From NCBI RefSeq assembly GCF_019795295.1, contig NZ_JAIMCG010000026.1:1-42951 (forward strand): DNA of 42,951 nucleotides. Direction: 5' to 3'. The notes beneath the pieces are model-generated. The model saw only the letters and a program-made list of their open reading frames with translations, was not told the DNA's origin and did no database searches. The position numbers were made by a program, and so were the translations under genes. Source of the stretch: Cupriavidus sp. AU9028. Its GTDB lineage: Bacteria > Pseudomonadota > Gammaproteobacteria > Burkholderiales > Burkholderiaceae. Below, piece after piece: positions 36,020 to 42,951 of the stretch (position 1 is the first letter of the stretch; each line of letters starts with the position of its first letter).

Positions 36020-37756
36020 CTACTTCTGGAACTCGAACACCGGCGCCGCCGGCGCTTCCTGTGCCGGCTCGCTCGGCAGCGCCGTGCCGCCCGGGAGCGT
36101 CGGCGCCTCGGGCGCCGGCCCCGCGCCTTCCGGCGGCGGCGTGCCGAAATCAAGCGACGACGCGGCGGAGGGCGACGTGCCTGACCCGCCCGTGTCGATG
36201 CTCAGTTCCCGCGTGATGCTGCGGTCCTGCTGCTTGACCGTGCCGGTCGACACCAGGCCCGGGAAGAGGATGATCAGCGCGACCATGATCAGCTGGATCA
36301 CCACGAACGGCACCGAGCCCCAGTAGATGTCGGAGGTCTTCACCTCGCGCGGCGCGACCGAGCGCAGGTAGAACAGCGAGAAGCCGAACGGCGGGTGCAT
36401 GAACGAGGTCTGCATGTTGACCGCCAGCAGCACGCCGAACCAGATCAGGTCGATGCCCAGCTTGTCCGCAACCGGCCCGACCAGCGGCACCAGGATGAAG
36501 GCCAGTTCGAAGAAGTCGAGGAAGAAGGCCAGCAGGAAGAACAGCACGTTGACCGCGATCAGGAAGCCGGTCTGGCCGCCGGGCAGCGCCGTCAGCAGGT
36601 GCTCGACCCAGATATGGCCGTCCACGCCGTAGAAGGTCAGCGAGAACACGCGCGCGCCGATCAGGATGAAGATGACGAAGGCGGACAGCTTCAGGGTCGA
36701 CTCCATCGCCTGACGGGTCAGGTTCAGGTTCAGCCTGCCCTTGATCAGCGCCAGGATCAGCGCGCCGAGCGCGCCCATGCCGCCGCCTTCGGTCGGCGTG
36801 GCGACGCCGATGAAGATGGTGCCCAGCACGAGGAAGATCAGCGCCAGCGGCGGGATCAGCACGAACGTGACCTTTTCCGCCATCTGCGACAGCAGGTTCA
36901 GCTTCAGTACCCGGTTCGCCACCGCCACCACGAAGGCGAAGGCAATCGCCGCGCCGATCGAGACCACCAGCCGTTCGTCGAGCGCGCCATCCGGCTTGTA
37001 GGTCAGATCGACCGCCACGCCGACCACGGTCGCCACGGCTGCCAGCACCAGCACCGACATTGCGCCGCTCTTGCCACTGGGCTCGCGGAAGACGCGCGCC
37101 TCGGGCGGCAGCGCGGGCGCGGCGCTCGGCTTGATCAGCGACACCAGCAGCACGTAGCCCATGTAGAGGCCGGTCAGCACCAGGCCCGGGACGAAGGCGC
37201 CCTTGTACATGTCGCCGACCGAGCGGCCGAGCTGGTCGGCCAGCACGATCAGCACCAGCGACGGCGGGATGATCTGCGCCAGCGTGCCCGATGCCGCGAT
37301 CACGCCGGTGGCGAGCCGCTTGTCGTACTTGTACTTGAGCATCAGCGGCAGCGAGATCAGGCCCATCGAGATCACCGAGGCCGCCACCACGCCGGTGGTC
37401 GCCGCCAGCAGCGCGCCGACGAAGATCACCGCATAGGCCAGGCCCCCGCGGATCGGGCCGAACAGCTGGCCGATGGTATCGAGCAGGTCCTCCGCCATGC
37501 CTGACCGTTCGAGGATCAGGCCCATGAAGGTGAAGAAGGGAATCGCCAGCAGCGTGTCGTTCTCGATGATGCCGAACACGCGGCTGGGCAGCGCCTGCAG
37601 CAGCGCCGGCGGCAGCATGCCGAGCTCGATGCCGATAAAGGCGAACAGCAGGCCGTTGGCCGCCAGCGCGAAGGCGATCGGGAAGCCGGACAGCAGGAAG
37701 ACCACCAGCGAGCCGAACATGATCGGCGCCATGTTGTCCATCAGGAATTGCGTCAT
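36020..37756 (-). CDS. dctM: TRAP transporter large permease (DctM family)
   Basis: Large membrane subunit of a tripartite ATP-independent periplasmic transporter, a sodium- or proton-driven uptake system for carboxylates or similar solutes. The 578-residue protein has the expected chain of membrane helices beginning APIMFGSLVVFLLSGFPIAFAL. DctM motifs are visible (FFTFMGLILERSGMAEDLL, GGLAYAVIFVGALLAATTGVVAASV, ATPTEGGGMGALGA). The last 65 or so residues, after FPGLVSTGTVKQQ, form a hydrophilic Pro/Ala/Gly-rich tail not typical of the family. It follows dctQ by 11 bases. A substrate-binding protein gene (dctP) is not in the window, so the substrate is unknown. Confidence 0.92.
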   Translation of the reverse strand: MTQFLMDNMAPIMFGSLVVFLLSGFPIAFALAANGLLFAFIGIELGMLPPALLQALPSRVFGIIENDTLLAIPFFTFMGLILERSGMAEDLLDTIGQLFGPIRGGLAYAVIFVGALLAATTGVVAASVISMGLISLPLMLKYKYDKRLATGVIAASGTLAQIIPPSLVLIVLADQLGRSVGDMYKGAFVPGLVLTGLYMGYVLLVSLIKPSAAPALPPEARVFREPSGKSGAMSVLVLAAVATVVGVAVDLTYKPDGALDERLVVSIGAAIAFAFVVAVANRVLKLNLLSQMAEKVTFVLIPPLALIFLVLGTIFIGVATPTEGGGMGALGALILALIKGRLNLNLTRQAMESTLKLSAFVIFILIGARVFSLTFYGVDGHIWVEHLLTALPGGQTGFLIAVNVLFFLLAFFLDFFELAFILVPLVGPVADKLGIDLIWFGVLLAVNMQTSFMHPPFGFSLFYLRSVAPREVKTSDIYWGSVPFVVIQLIMVALIILFPGLVSTGTVKQQDRSITRELSIDTGGSGTSPSAASSLDFGTPPPEGAGPAPEAPTLPGGTALPSEPAQEAPAAPVFEFQK

Positions 37757-37767
37757 CGCGGTCTCGC

Positions 37768-38364
37768 TCAGGCAGTGGGGGAGGGACCGGGACGGTCACC
37801 GTCGGCCAGCGCCGCATTCTGTGCGGGGCTGTGGCCGTGCTTGCGGAAGGCCTCGAAGGGCAGCAACCCCTGCAGATAGGCGACCCGCTTGATCAGCTCC
37901 GACACCCCCTGCAGGATCAGCAGGAAGAAGCCCGCGACGATCAGGAACTTGGCGGGCCAGCGGATCAGGCCGCCGGCGTTGCTGGACATCTCGTTGCCGA
38001 CGAAGGACAACATGAAGTAGGGCCACGACAGCCACAGGATGATCAGCGAGATCGGCAGCAGGAACAGCAGCAGGCCGACAATGTCGATCCACACCTGCGT
38101 GCGCTCGGAGAAGCGGCCGGCGACCACGTCGATGCGCACGTGCTCGTCCTTGCGCAGGGTGTAGGGCGCGCCGAGCAGGAAGACGCCGGCGAACATGTAC
38201 CACTGCAGTTCGAGCCAGGCGTTGGAACTGATGCTGAAGGTGTAGCGAATGATGGCGTTGCCCGCGCAGACCAGTACGGCAAGCAGGACCAGCCATTTCG
38301 CCGACTTCCCTATCGCGTCGTTCACGGCGTCGATAAGCCGCGAGATCCGCATGAGCAGAGACAT
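37768..38364 (-). CDS. dctQ: TRAP transporter small permease (DctQ family)
   Basis: A 198-residue small membrane subunit with four helices (about 23-40, 53-72, 95-118, 143-165). It includes the DctQ features WLELQWYMFAGVFLLGAPYTLRKDEHVRIDV and GGLIRWPAKFLIVAGFFLLILQGVSELIKR. It partners the large permease encoded just downstream; the two genes form an operon closed by the terminator at 35956. AAGGA lies about nine bases before the ATG at 38364. A TTG nine codons earlier is not favoured. The region upstream to 38515 contains the presumed promoter, but I recognise no clear boxes. Confidence 0.91.
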   Translation of the reverse strand: MSLLMRISRLIDAVNDAIGKSAKWLVLLAVLVCAGNAIIRYTFSISSNAWLELQWYMFAGVFLLGAPYTLRKDEHVRIDVVAGRFSERTQVWIDIVGLLLFLLPISLIILWLSWPYFMLSFVGNEMSSNAGGLIRWPAKFLIVAGFFLLILQGVSELIKRVAYLQGLLPFEAFRKHGHSPAQNAALADGDRPGPSPTA

Positions 38365-38515
38365 GTGATCGTCCTTGGGGATTGAGACCAAACAGGGTCA
38401 AATCAGGGGTGGCGCGACAGTTTACGGCTGAAGGCCCGGCCCGATCGCTAGGGGCAATCCCCAATTCGTCACATTACAGGGGGCGAATCGAAGCGGATGG
38501 AGGGGGGTGCGCAAG

Positions 38516-38541
38516 AAAAAACGCCCCGCAAGGGCGGGGCG
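38516..38541 (-). terminator. Rho-independent terminator downstream of the MFS gene
   Basis: On the minus strand an 8-bp GC stem (38522-38529 with 38534-38541, CGCCCCGC/GCGGGGCG) with a 4-base loop is followed by six T. It serves the MFS gene transcribed toward it and shields dctQ from read-through. Confidence 0.9.
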
Positions 38542-38561
38542 CCGGACTGCGCGAAAAGCGC

Positions 38562-38635
38562 GTTGACCCCGCGAAAGCGGGGTCCCAGTGGCGTTCGAAG
38601 ACGCTGGATTCCCGCCTTCGCGGGAACGACGGGTT
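38562..38635. repeat. Second palindrome family ('PAKAGIQ'-type repeat)
   Basis: Two hairpins 24 bases apart. One is GACCCCGC-GAAA-GCGGGGTC (38565-38584, 8-bp stem). The other is TTCCCGC-CTTC-GCGGGAA (38609-38626, 7-bp stem). Read on the minus strand the unit translates to VVPAKAGIQ ... RFRG, the familiar spurious peptide of a dispersed proteobacterial repeat. It lies between the MFS gene and its terminator, so it is transcribed in that mRNA. Confidence 0.85.
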
Positions 38636-38697
38636 GGTGGTTCAAGCCCTGCGGCAACCAGACGACGCCTGAGCGGCGCCGCAGGGAAGGGAGGAGA

Positions 38698-40005
38698 TCA
38701 GGCCGCGGCGGGCACCGCGCCGCTGGCCGCGACGGGCCGGTCGTCGATCGGCCAGTGCAGCAGCGCCGCGCCCAGCCCCACGCCGATGGCTCCGAGCCAT
38801 ACCAGCTCATAGGACCCGGTGCGGTCGAACAGGTAGCCGCCCAGCCAGACGCCGAGGAAGGAACCGAGCTGGTGTCCGAGGAAGACGAAGCCGAACAGCG
38901 TGCCGACATAGCGGGTGCCGAAGACCTTCGATACCAGCCCGTTGGTCAGCGGCACCGTGCCCAGCCACAGCAGCCCCATCGCGGCGGCGAACACGTAGAC
39001 GGACAGCGGGCTCAGCGGCACCAGCAGGAACAGCGCGATCGCCGCGGTGCGCAGCAGGTAGATGGCGCTGAGCGCCTTGTGCCGGGGCACGTAGTTGCCG
39101 AGCAGGCCGCAGGCATAGGTGCCGCCGATATTGGTCAGCGCGATGAGGGCCAGCGCCGCCACGGCGTGCCGGGCCTGCAGCCCGTTGTCGACGAGATAGG
39201 CGGGCATATGGGTGGCGATGAAGGCCAGCTGGAAACCGCACGCCAGGAAGCCGATATTGAGCAGCCAGAAACCGCGGTGGCCCAGCGCCTGGCGGATCGC
39301 CGCACCCATCGACTGCTCGGGCACTGCGGCGGGCGGCTCGGCTTTGCTTCCCTCGCCCGCTTGCATGAGAGGGGCCGAGGGAGAGGGCGGTAGAGAGGGC
39401 GAGCGGCGCTCCCGCAGCGGCAAGGCCAGCGGCAGCGCGATCAGCAGCGTCGCTGCCATCGCGACGAGCGTCGCGGCCCAGCCGAAGTTGCCGATCACGG
39501 CCTGCACCCCCGGCACCAGCAGGAACTGGCCGAGCCCGCCGAACGCGCCCGCCAGGCCCAGCGCCCAACCCCGCCGGTCCACGCTGATCATGCGGCTGAG
39601 CGCCGCATAAACCACGCCGAAGGTGGTGCACGACATGGCAAGGCCGATGCAGATCCCGGCACTGAGCAGAAAGCCCGTACTGGTGGTGGCTTGCGTCATG
39701 CCGACCAGTCCTGCCGCGTAAAGCACCAGTCCCCCGGCCACCACCCGCCCGCTGCCATAGCGGTCGGCGATCATGCCGGCGATCGGCTGGCCGGCGCCCC
39801 AGAAAAGGTTCTGCACCGCCAGCGCGAAGCCGAACGCTTCGCGCGTCCAGCCGCGCTCCATCGTGATCGGCAGCAGGAACAGCCCTTGTACATGGCGCAT
39901 GCCCATGGCCAGGCCGAGGATCAGGCCGCCGGCCAGCACGATCGTCAGCGGGCTGGACAGGGCGGCGGCCACCGGCGATGGGGGAGTAGGTTCAGGACGA
40001 GTCAT
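38698..40005 (-). CDS. Major facilitator superfamily transporter
   Basis: A 435-residue, probably 12-helix transporter. The first half includes LAMGMRHVQGLFLLPITMERGWTREAFGFALAVQNLFWG and the MFS signature loop GMIADRYGSGRV. The second half includes IGFLACGFQLAFIATHMPAYLVDNG and KVFGTRYVGTLFGFVFLGHQLGSFLG. It most resembles the monocarboxylate/oxalate-formate-type group; the substrate is not determinable. Residues about 206-222 in the central cytoplasmic loop (PPSPSAPLMQAGEGSK) are encoded by a degenerate copy of the palindromic repeat, inserted in frame. The ATG at 40005 is preferred; an ATG ten codons upstream is possible. Divergent from a LysR regulator, which likely controls it. Confidence 0.88.
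   Translation of the reverse strand: MTRPEPTPPSPVAAALSSPLTIVLAGGLILGLAMGMRHVQGLFLLPITMERGWTREAFGFALAVQNLFWGAGQPIAGMIADRYGSGRVVAGGLVLYAAGLVGMTQATTSTGFLLSAGICIGLAMSCTTFGVVYAALSRMISVDRRGWALGLAGAFGGLGQFLLVPGVQAVIGNFGWAATLVAMAATLLIALPLALPLRERRSPSLPPSPSAPLMQAGEGSKAEPPAAVPEQSMGAAIRQALGHRGFWLLNIGFLACGFQLAFIATHMPAYLVDNGLQARHAVAALALIALTNIGGTYACGLLGNYVPRHKALSAIYLLRTAAIALFLLVPLSPLSVYVFAAAMGLLWLGTVPLTNGLVSKVFGTRYVGTLFGFVFLGHQLGSFLGVWLGGYLFDRTGSYELVWLGAIGVGLGAALLHWPIDDRPVAASGAVPAAA
39342..39388. repeat. Degenerate palindromic repeat inside the MFS gene
   Basis: GCTTCCCTCGCCCGCTTGCA followed by TGAGAGGGGCCGAGGGAGAGGG matches one arm plus the CCGGGGGAGAGGG flank of the intergenic family, with several mismatches in the stem. 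It is in frame and encodes loop residues of the transporter. Confidence 0.75.
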
Positions 40006-40162
40006 GATGACGGCCTTTGAATGAGCGGTTAGCATGTCAAACGAAGAGCGATGCCGCTCCCCGTCGGTCGGGAGAGGCGCTGGTTTCGCCTCTCTGCCAG
40101 CCGCTATTTGGCGCCGTCGTGCCGGCGCGCTCAACTGATCTTTTTGCTGCTTCGCATTCGCC
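40006..40162. promoter_or_regulatory. Divergent control region MFS gene / LysR gene
   Basis: A 157-base region between divergent starts, the usual place for LysR operator sites that control both genes. A TTTTTGCTGCTT patch lies just before the regulator gene. I could not assign a convincing T-N11-A operator by eye. Confidence 0.4.
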
Positions 40163-41158
40163 ATGGGAATGTCAACACTGGTCGGACTGCCGTCGCTGGA
40201 CCTGCTGCGCAGCTTTGTCGCGGTGGGCCGGCGCATGAGCATCACGCTGGCAGCCGACGAGCTGTGCCTGACCCAGTCCGCCGTCAGCCGGCAGATCGCC
40301 GCACTGGAAGGGCAGCTCGGCGTGCCGCTGCTGGTGCGCCGGCACCGCGCCATCGGGCTGACCGACGACGGCGAACGGCTGTACCGGGTGGCCGAGCCGG
40401 CGGTGAGGGAATTGCAGGAAGCGGTTGGCGAGCTGCGGGCGAACGGCGCCGCGCGGCCGGTCACGCTGACGGCCAGCGTCGGGGTGATGGGACTATGGAT
40501 GTTGCCGCGCCTGGGCCGCCTGCAGCGCGACCATCCCGGGCTGGAACTGCGGCTGTCCGCAAGCAACCGGCGCAGCGACCTGCGCGCCGAGCAGATCGAC
40601 CTGGCGATCCGCTACTGCGTGGCACAGGCGGCGCCAGCGGGCTCGGTGCCGCTGTTCGGCGAAACCATCGCCGCGGTGGCGCATCCGCGGCTCGCGCAGG
40701 CGCTGGGCAAGGGCGGGCTGTCGACCGCACAGGCGATGTCCGAACTGCACCTGCTAGAACTGGACGACAACATCAACCCGCGGCTGCGCTGGGCGGGCTG
40801 GCTCGCGGCGAGGGGCTGGCAACAGGCCCGGCCGCGGGCCATGGTGCGGTTCAACCAGTACGATCAGGTGATCCATGCCGCGTTGGCGGGGCAGGGCGTG
40901 GCGCTGGGCCGGCTGGAACTGATAGCGGGGCTGATCGCCGAGGGGCAGCTGACGGTGCTGGATGCGCCGGCTGCCATGGAGGAGCCGGGCGAGGCGCTGG
41001 GGTATTGGCTGATCCAGGCGGACGCGCGGCCGCGCCAGGCGGTACGAAAGGTCGCGGAGTGGATCTTGCGGGAGGCCGAAGCGGTGCGGGCCGCGGCTGC
41101 CCTCTCCCCCGGCCCCTCTCCCGCAAGCGGGCGAGGGGAGCAGGCCGGCAGCCGTTGA
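40163..41158 (+). CDS. LysR-family transcriptional regulator
   Basis: A 331-residue regulator with an N-terminal winged helix-turn-helix (LDLLRSFVAVGRRMSITLAADELCLTQSAVSRQIAALEGQLGVPLLVR, about 11-60). A co-inducer-binding domain (95-305) of the GcvA-like subgroup follows. It is divergent from the MFS transporter gene, so it probably regulates it in response to the transported compound. The C-terminal 19 residues ([19 protein letters not shown]) are translated palindromic repeat and the stop codon lies in the repeat spacer. The original gene end has therefore been replaced or extended by the repeat. ATG codons at 40163 and 40169 are both possible starts. Confidence 0.92.
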   Translation: MGMSTLVGLPSLDLLRSFVAVGRRMSITLAADELCLTQSAVSRQIAALEGQLGVPLLVRRHRAIGLTDDGERLYRVAEPAVRELQEAVGELRANGAARPVTLTASVGVMGLWMLPRLGRLQRDHPGLELRLSASNRRSDLRAEQIDLAIRYCVAQAAPAGSVPLFGETIAAVAHPRLAQALGKGGLSTAQAMSELHLLELDDNINPRLRWAGWLAARGWQQARPRAMVRFNQYDQVIHAALAGQGVALGRLELIAGLIAEGQLTVLDAPAAMEEPGEALGYWLIQADARPRQAVRKVAEWILREAEAVRAAAALSPGPSPASGRGEQAGSR

Positions 41159-41213
41159 GGTGCCGGTGGTGTTCTCCCTCTCCCGCTTGCGGGAGAGGGC
41201 CGGGGAGAGGGCA
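41098..41213. repeat. Paired GC-rich palindromes, copy 4, overlapping the LysR 3' end
   Basis: First arm CCCTCTCCCCCGG plus CCCCTCTCCCGC-AA-GCGGGCGAGGGGAGC (41100-41141). After a 30-base spacer, the second arm TCTCCCTCTCCCGCTTGCGGGAGAGGG plus CCGGGGAGAGGG runs from 41173 to 41211. The first arm is inside the LysR coding sequence. The pair also separates the convergent LysR and argH genes and may act as a bidirectional transcript end. Confidence 0.9.
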
Positions 41214-41226
41214 GCCCGAGCGCTCG

Positions 41227-42636
41227 TTACAGCGAGGCGCGTGCCGCCGCGATGGCCGCGCGGACCTGGTCCGGCGCGGTGCCGCCGATATGGTTGCGCG
41301 CCGCAACCGAGCCTTCCAGCGTCAGCACGCCGTGCACGTCGTCACCGACCAGTGTCGCCTTGTCGCCCAGCCCGGTGGCCTCGCGCAGTTCCTCGACGGT
41401 CAGATCCGCCAGGTCGCACTGGCGCGCATCGCAGGCACGTACCGCATGCGCGACGGCTTCATGGGCGTCGCGGAACGGCAGGCCTTTCTTGACCAGGTAG
41501 TCGGCCAGATCGGTCGCGGTGGCATAGCCCTGCAGCGCCGCCGCGCGCATCGCCTCGGGCCGCACGGTAATGCCCGGCACCATGTCCGCGAAGATGCGCA
41601 GCGTGTCGACCAGCGTATCGACGGTATCGAACAGCGGCTCCTTGTCTTCCTGATTGTCCTTGTTGTACGCCAGCGGCTGGCCCTTCATCAGGGTCAGCAG
41701 GCCGATCAGGTGGCCGTTGACGCGGCCGGTCTTGCCACGCGCGAGTTCGGGCACGTCGGGGTTCTTCTTCTGCGGCATGATCGAGCTGCCGGTGCAGAAG
41801 CGGTCGGCGATATCGATGAAGCCCACGCGCGGGCTCATCCACAGCACCAGTTCCTCCGAGAAGCGCGACACATGGGTCATCGCCAGCGCCGCGGCGGCGC
41901 AGAACTCGATGGCGAAATCGCGGTCGCTGACGGCGTCCAGCGAGTTGCGGCACACGCCGTCGAAGCCCAGCTGCTGGGCGACGAACTCGCGGTCGATCGG
42001 ATAGCTGGTGCCCGCGAGCGCGGCGGCGCCCAGCGGCAGGCGATTGACGCGCTTGCGGGTGTCGGCCATGCGCTCGGCGTCGCGCGTGAACATCTCCACG
42101 TAGGCCAGCAGGTGATGACCGAAGGTGACCGGCTGCGCCACCTGCAGGTGGGTGAAGCCCGGCAGGATGGTATCGGCATGCTGCTCGGCCAGATCCAGCA
42201 GCGCGCCGCGCAGGTCGGCCAGCAGGCCGACGATATTGTCGATCTCGCTGCGCAGCCACAGGCGGATATCGGTCGCCACCTGGTCATTGCGCGAGCGGCC
42301 GGTGTGCAGGCGCTTGCCGGCGTCGCCGACCAGCGCGGTCAGGCGCGCCTCGATATTCAGGTGGACGTCTTCCAGGTCGAGCTTCCACTCGAAGCTGCCC
42401 GCCTCGATCTCGCCACGGATCTGCGCCATGCCGCGCTCGATCTGCTCGCGATCGGCGTCGCTGATGATGCCCTGGCGGGCCAGCATGGCCGCATGGGCGA
42501 GCGAGCCCTGGATGTCGAACAGGGCCAGGCGCTTGTCGAAGAACACCGAAGCGGTGTAGCGCTTGACCAGATCGGACATCGGTTCGGAGAAGCGGGCGGA
42601 CCAGGCTTCGCCTTTCTTGGCAAATTGGGAGGTCAT
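41227..42636 (-). CDS. argH: Argininosuccinate lyase
   Basis: Last enzyme of arginine synthesis, cleaving argininosuccinate to arginine and fumarate. The 469-residue protein belongs to the fumarase/aspartase superfamily and has its signature [12 protein letters not shown] near residue 280. Conserved blocks [33 protein letters not shown] and the C-terminal lyase domain ([16 protein letters not shown]) are also present. The ATG at 42636 begins [23 protein letters not shown] lies immediately before the start on the minus strand. The reading frame stays open upstream into repeat and IS sequence, which is not part of the gene. It appears to be monocistronic. Confidence 0.96.
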   Translation of the reverse strand: MTSQFAKKGEAWSARFSEPMSDLVKRYTASVFFDKRLALFDIQGSLAHAAMLARQGIISDADREQIERGMAQIRGEIEAGSFEWKLDLEDVHLNIEARLTALVGDAGKRLHTGRSRNDQVATDIRLWLRSEIDNIVGLLADLRGALLDLAEQHADTILPGFTHLQVAQPVTFGHHLLAYVEMFTRDAERMADTRKRVNRLPLGAAALAGTSYPIDREFVAQQLGFDGVCRNSLDAVSDRDFAIEFCAAAALAMTHVSRFSEELVLWMSPRVGFIDIADRFCTGSSIMPQKKNPDVPELARGKTGRVNGHLIGLLTLMKGQPLAYNKDNQEDKEPLFDTVDTLVDTLRIFADMVPGITVRPEAMRAAALQGYATATDLADYLVKKGLPFRDAHEAVAHAVRACDARQCDLADLTVEELREATGLGDKATLVGDDVHGVLTLEGSVAARNHIGGTAPDQVRAAIAAARASL

Positions 42637-42747
42637 GGCGATGAGGCGGTGAGGCCGCGCTGCGGCTGGGCCCGGCGCGGCAGGGACGAAAGGAAAGGCG
42701 GAATTATATCGTTGGCGGGGGTGTTGGCGTTGGCTTGGCGGTTCGCT

Positions 42748-42790
42748 GCCCTCTCCCCCGGCCCTCTCCCGCAAGCGGGCGAAGGGGAGC
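42748..42790. repeat. Single arm of the GC-rich palindrome family, copy 5
   Basis: CCCTCTCCCCCGG and a slightly shortened stem (CCCTCTCCCGC-AA-GCGGGCGAAGGGGAGC) form the first arm only. The usual second arm, expected about 30-35 bases on, is absent, and the insertion sequence begins at that point. Confidence 0.85.
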
Positions 42791-42824
42791 GCACCGTCGG
42801 GACAGGAAGCGCGCTGGGTTTGCT

Positions 42825-42951
42825 TGTAGTGGTCCAATTTCCTCAGACAGGTCGATAGGTGGAAAATCACCATCGACGAGGAAATCAGATGACTAGAGCA
42901 CGCAGGAAATTCGACCCCGACTTCAAGCTGGAAGTGGTCCGGATGGTTAAG
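42825..42951 (+). mobile_element. Left end of an IS3-family-like insertion sequence (cut by the window)
   Basis: From 42825 the sequence TGTAGTGGTCCAATTTCCTC has the TG start and AT-rich look of an IS3-family terminal repeat and departs from the flanking GC-rich style. A transposase OrfA begins 64 bases in. The other end is outside the window, so neither inverted repeats nor target-site duplication can be checked. Confidence 0.65.
42889..42951 (+). CDS. IS3-family-like transposase OrfA, N-terminal fragment
   Basis: Only 21 codons are visible ([20 protein letters not shown] then K). The pattern of basic residues, [13 protein letters not shown], is the start of the helix-turn-helix OrfA of IS3-family elements (transposase_8 type), which binds the IS ends and is fused to OrfB by frameshifting in the complete element. 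GAGGAAA lies about six bases upstream of the ATG. The frame is open to the window end. The exact subgroup cannot be told from this much. Confidence 0.75.
   Translation, partial: MTRARRKFDPDFKLEVVRMVK

Noticed and set aside
42637-42873. N-terminal extension of argH continuing into the IS end
   Set aside because: The open frame upstream of 42636 is translated repeat and IS sequence; homologues start at MTSQ, and a ribosome-binding site precedes that ATG.

Overview
The window reads as a chromosomal segment of a high-GC betaproteobacterium of the Burkholderiaceae, most like Cupriavidus or Ralstonia. The basis is very GC-rich codon use, the runs scpA-DUF3460 and tamA-tamB, the DUF3305/DUF3306 formate dehydrogenase locus, and the protein sequences themselves. 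Genus is an inference. Almost everything is intact housekeeping or respiratory gene content. No prophage, CRISPR array or rRNA was seen.

Left end (1-9000): a 97-base fragment of a class III alkyl sulfatase is joined to the rest through 28 G followed by 25 C, which is probably an assembly artefact. Then come miaB (-), an RhlE-type DEAD-box helicase with repetitive tail (+), the SrkA/YihE kinase (+), a universal stress protein (-) with an FNR-like box upstream, a PepSY membrane protein (+), and panC, scpA and a DUF3460 gene (all -).

Envelope block (9100-18900): tamA and tamB (translocation and assembly module) are followed by a BamE/SmpA-like lipoprotein gene that overlaps the end of tamB. metG and an OmpA-family lipoprotein gene with a clear terminator follow on the minus strand.

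Formate dehydrogenase block (19300-32250, +): apbC/mrp (Fe-S carrier), DUF3305, DUF3306, a 728-aa HdrA-like polyferredoxin, a TorD-family chaperone, a small Tat-signal protein, the molybdo/tungsto catalytic subunit fdhA (Cys, not Sec), fdhB, a 78-aa lipoprotein, cytochrome b fdhC, a terminator, sodC lipoprotein and fdhD. This is the most coherent system in the window: a periplasmic, membrane-anchored respiratory formate dehydrogenase with its maturation factors and several uncharacterised conserved partners.

Right end (32250-42951): dcd, an Orn/Lys/Arg decarboxylase, tRNA-Val(GAC), TRAP permeases dctM/dctQ without dctP, an MFS transporter divergent from a LysR regulator, argH, and the first 127 bases of an IS3-family-like insertion sequence at the window edge.

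A family of GC-rich paired palindromes (core CCCCTCTCCCGC-loop-GCGGGAGAGGGG) occurs six times. Four copies are pairs in or overlapping intergenic space, one is a single arm next to the IS, and one lies inside the MFS gene; another supplies the C-terminus of the LysR protein. The insertion sequence starts where the second arm of one pair would be expected. A second palindrome family (the 'PAKAGIQ' type) has one copy at 38562-38635.
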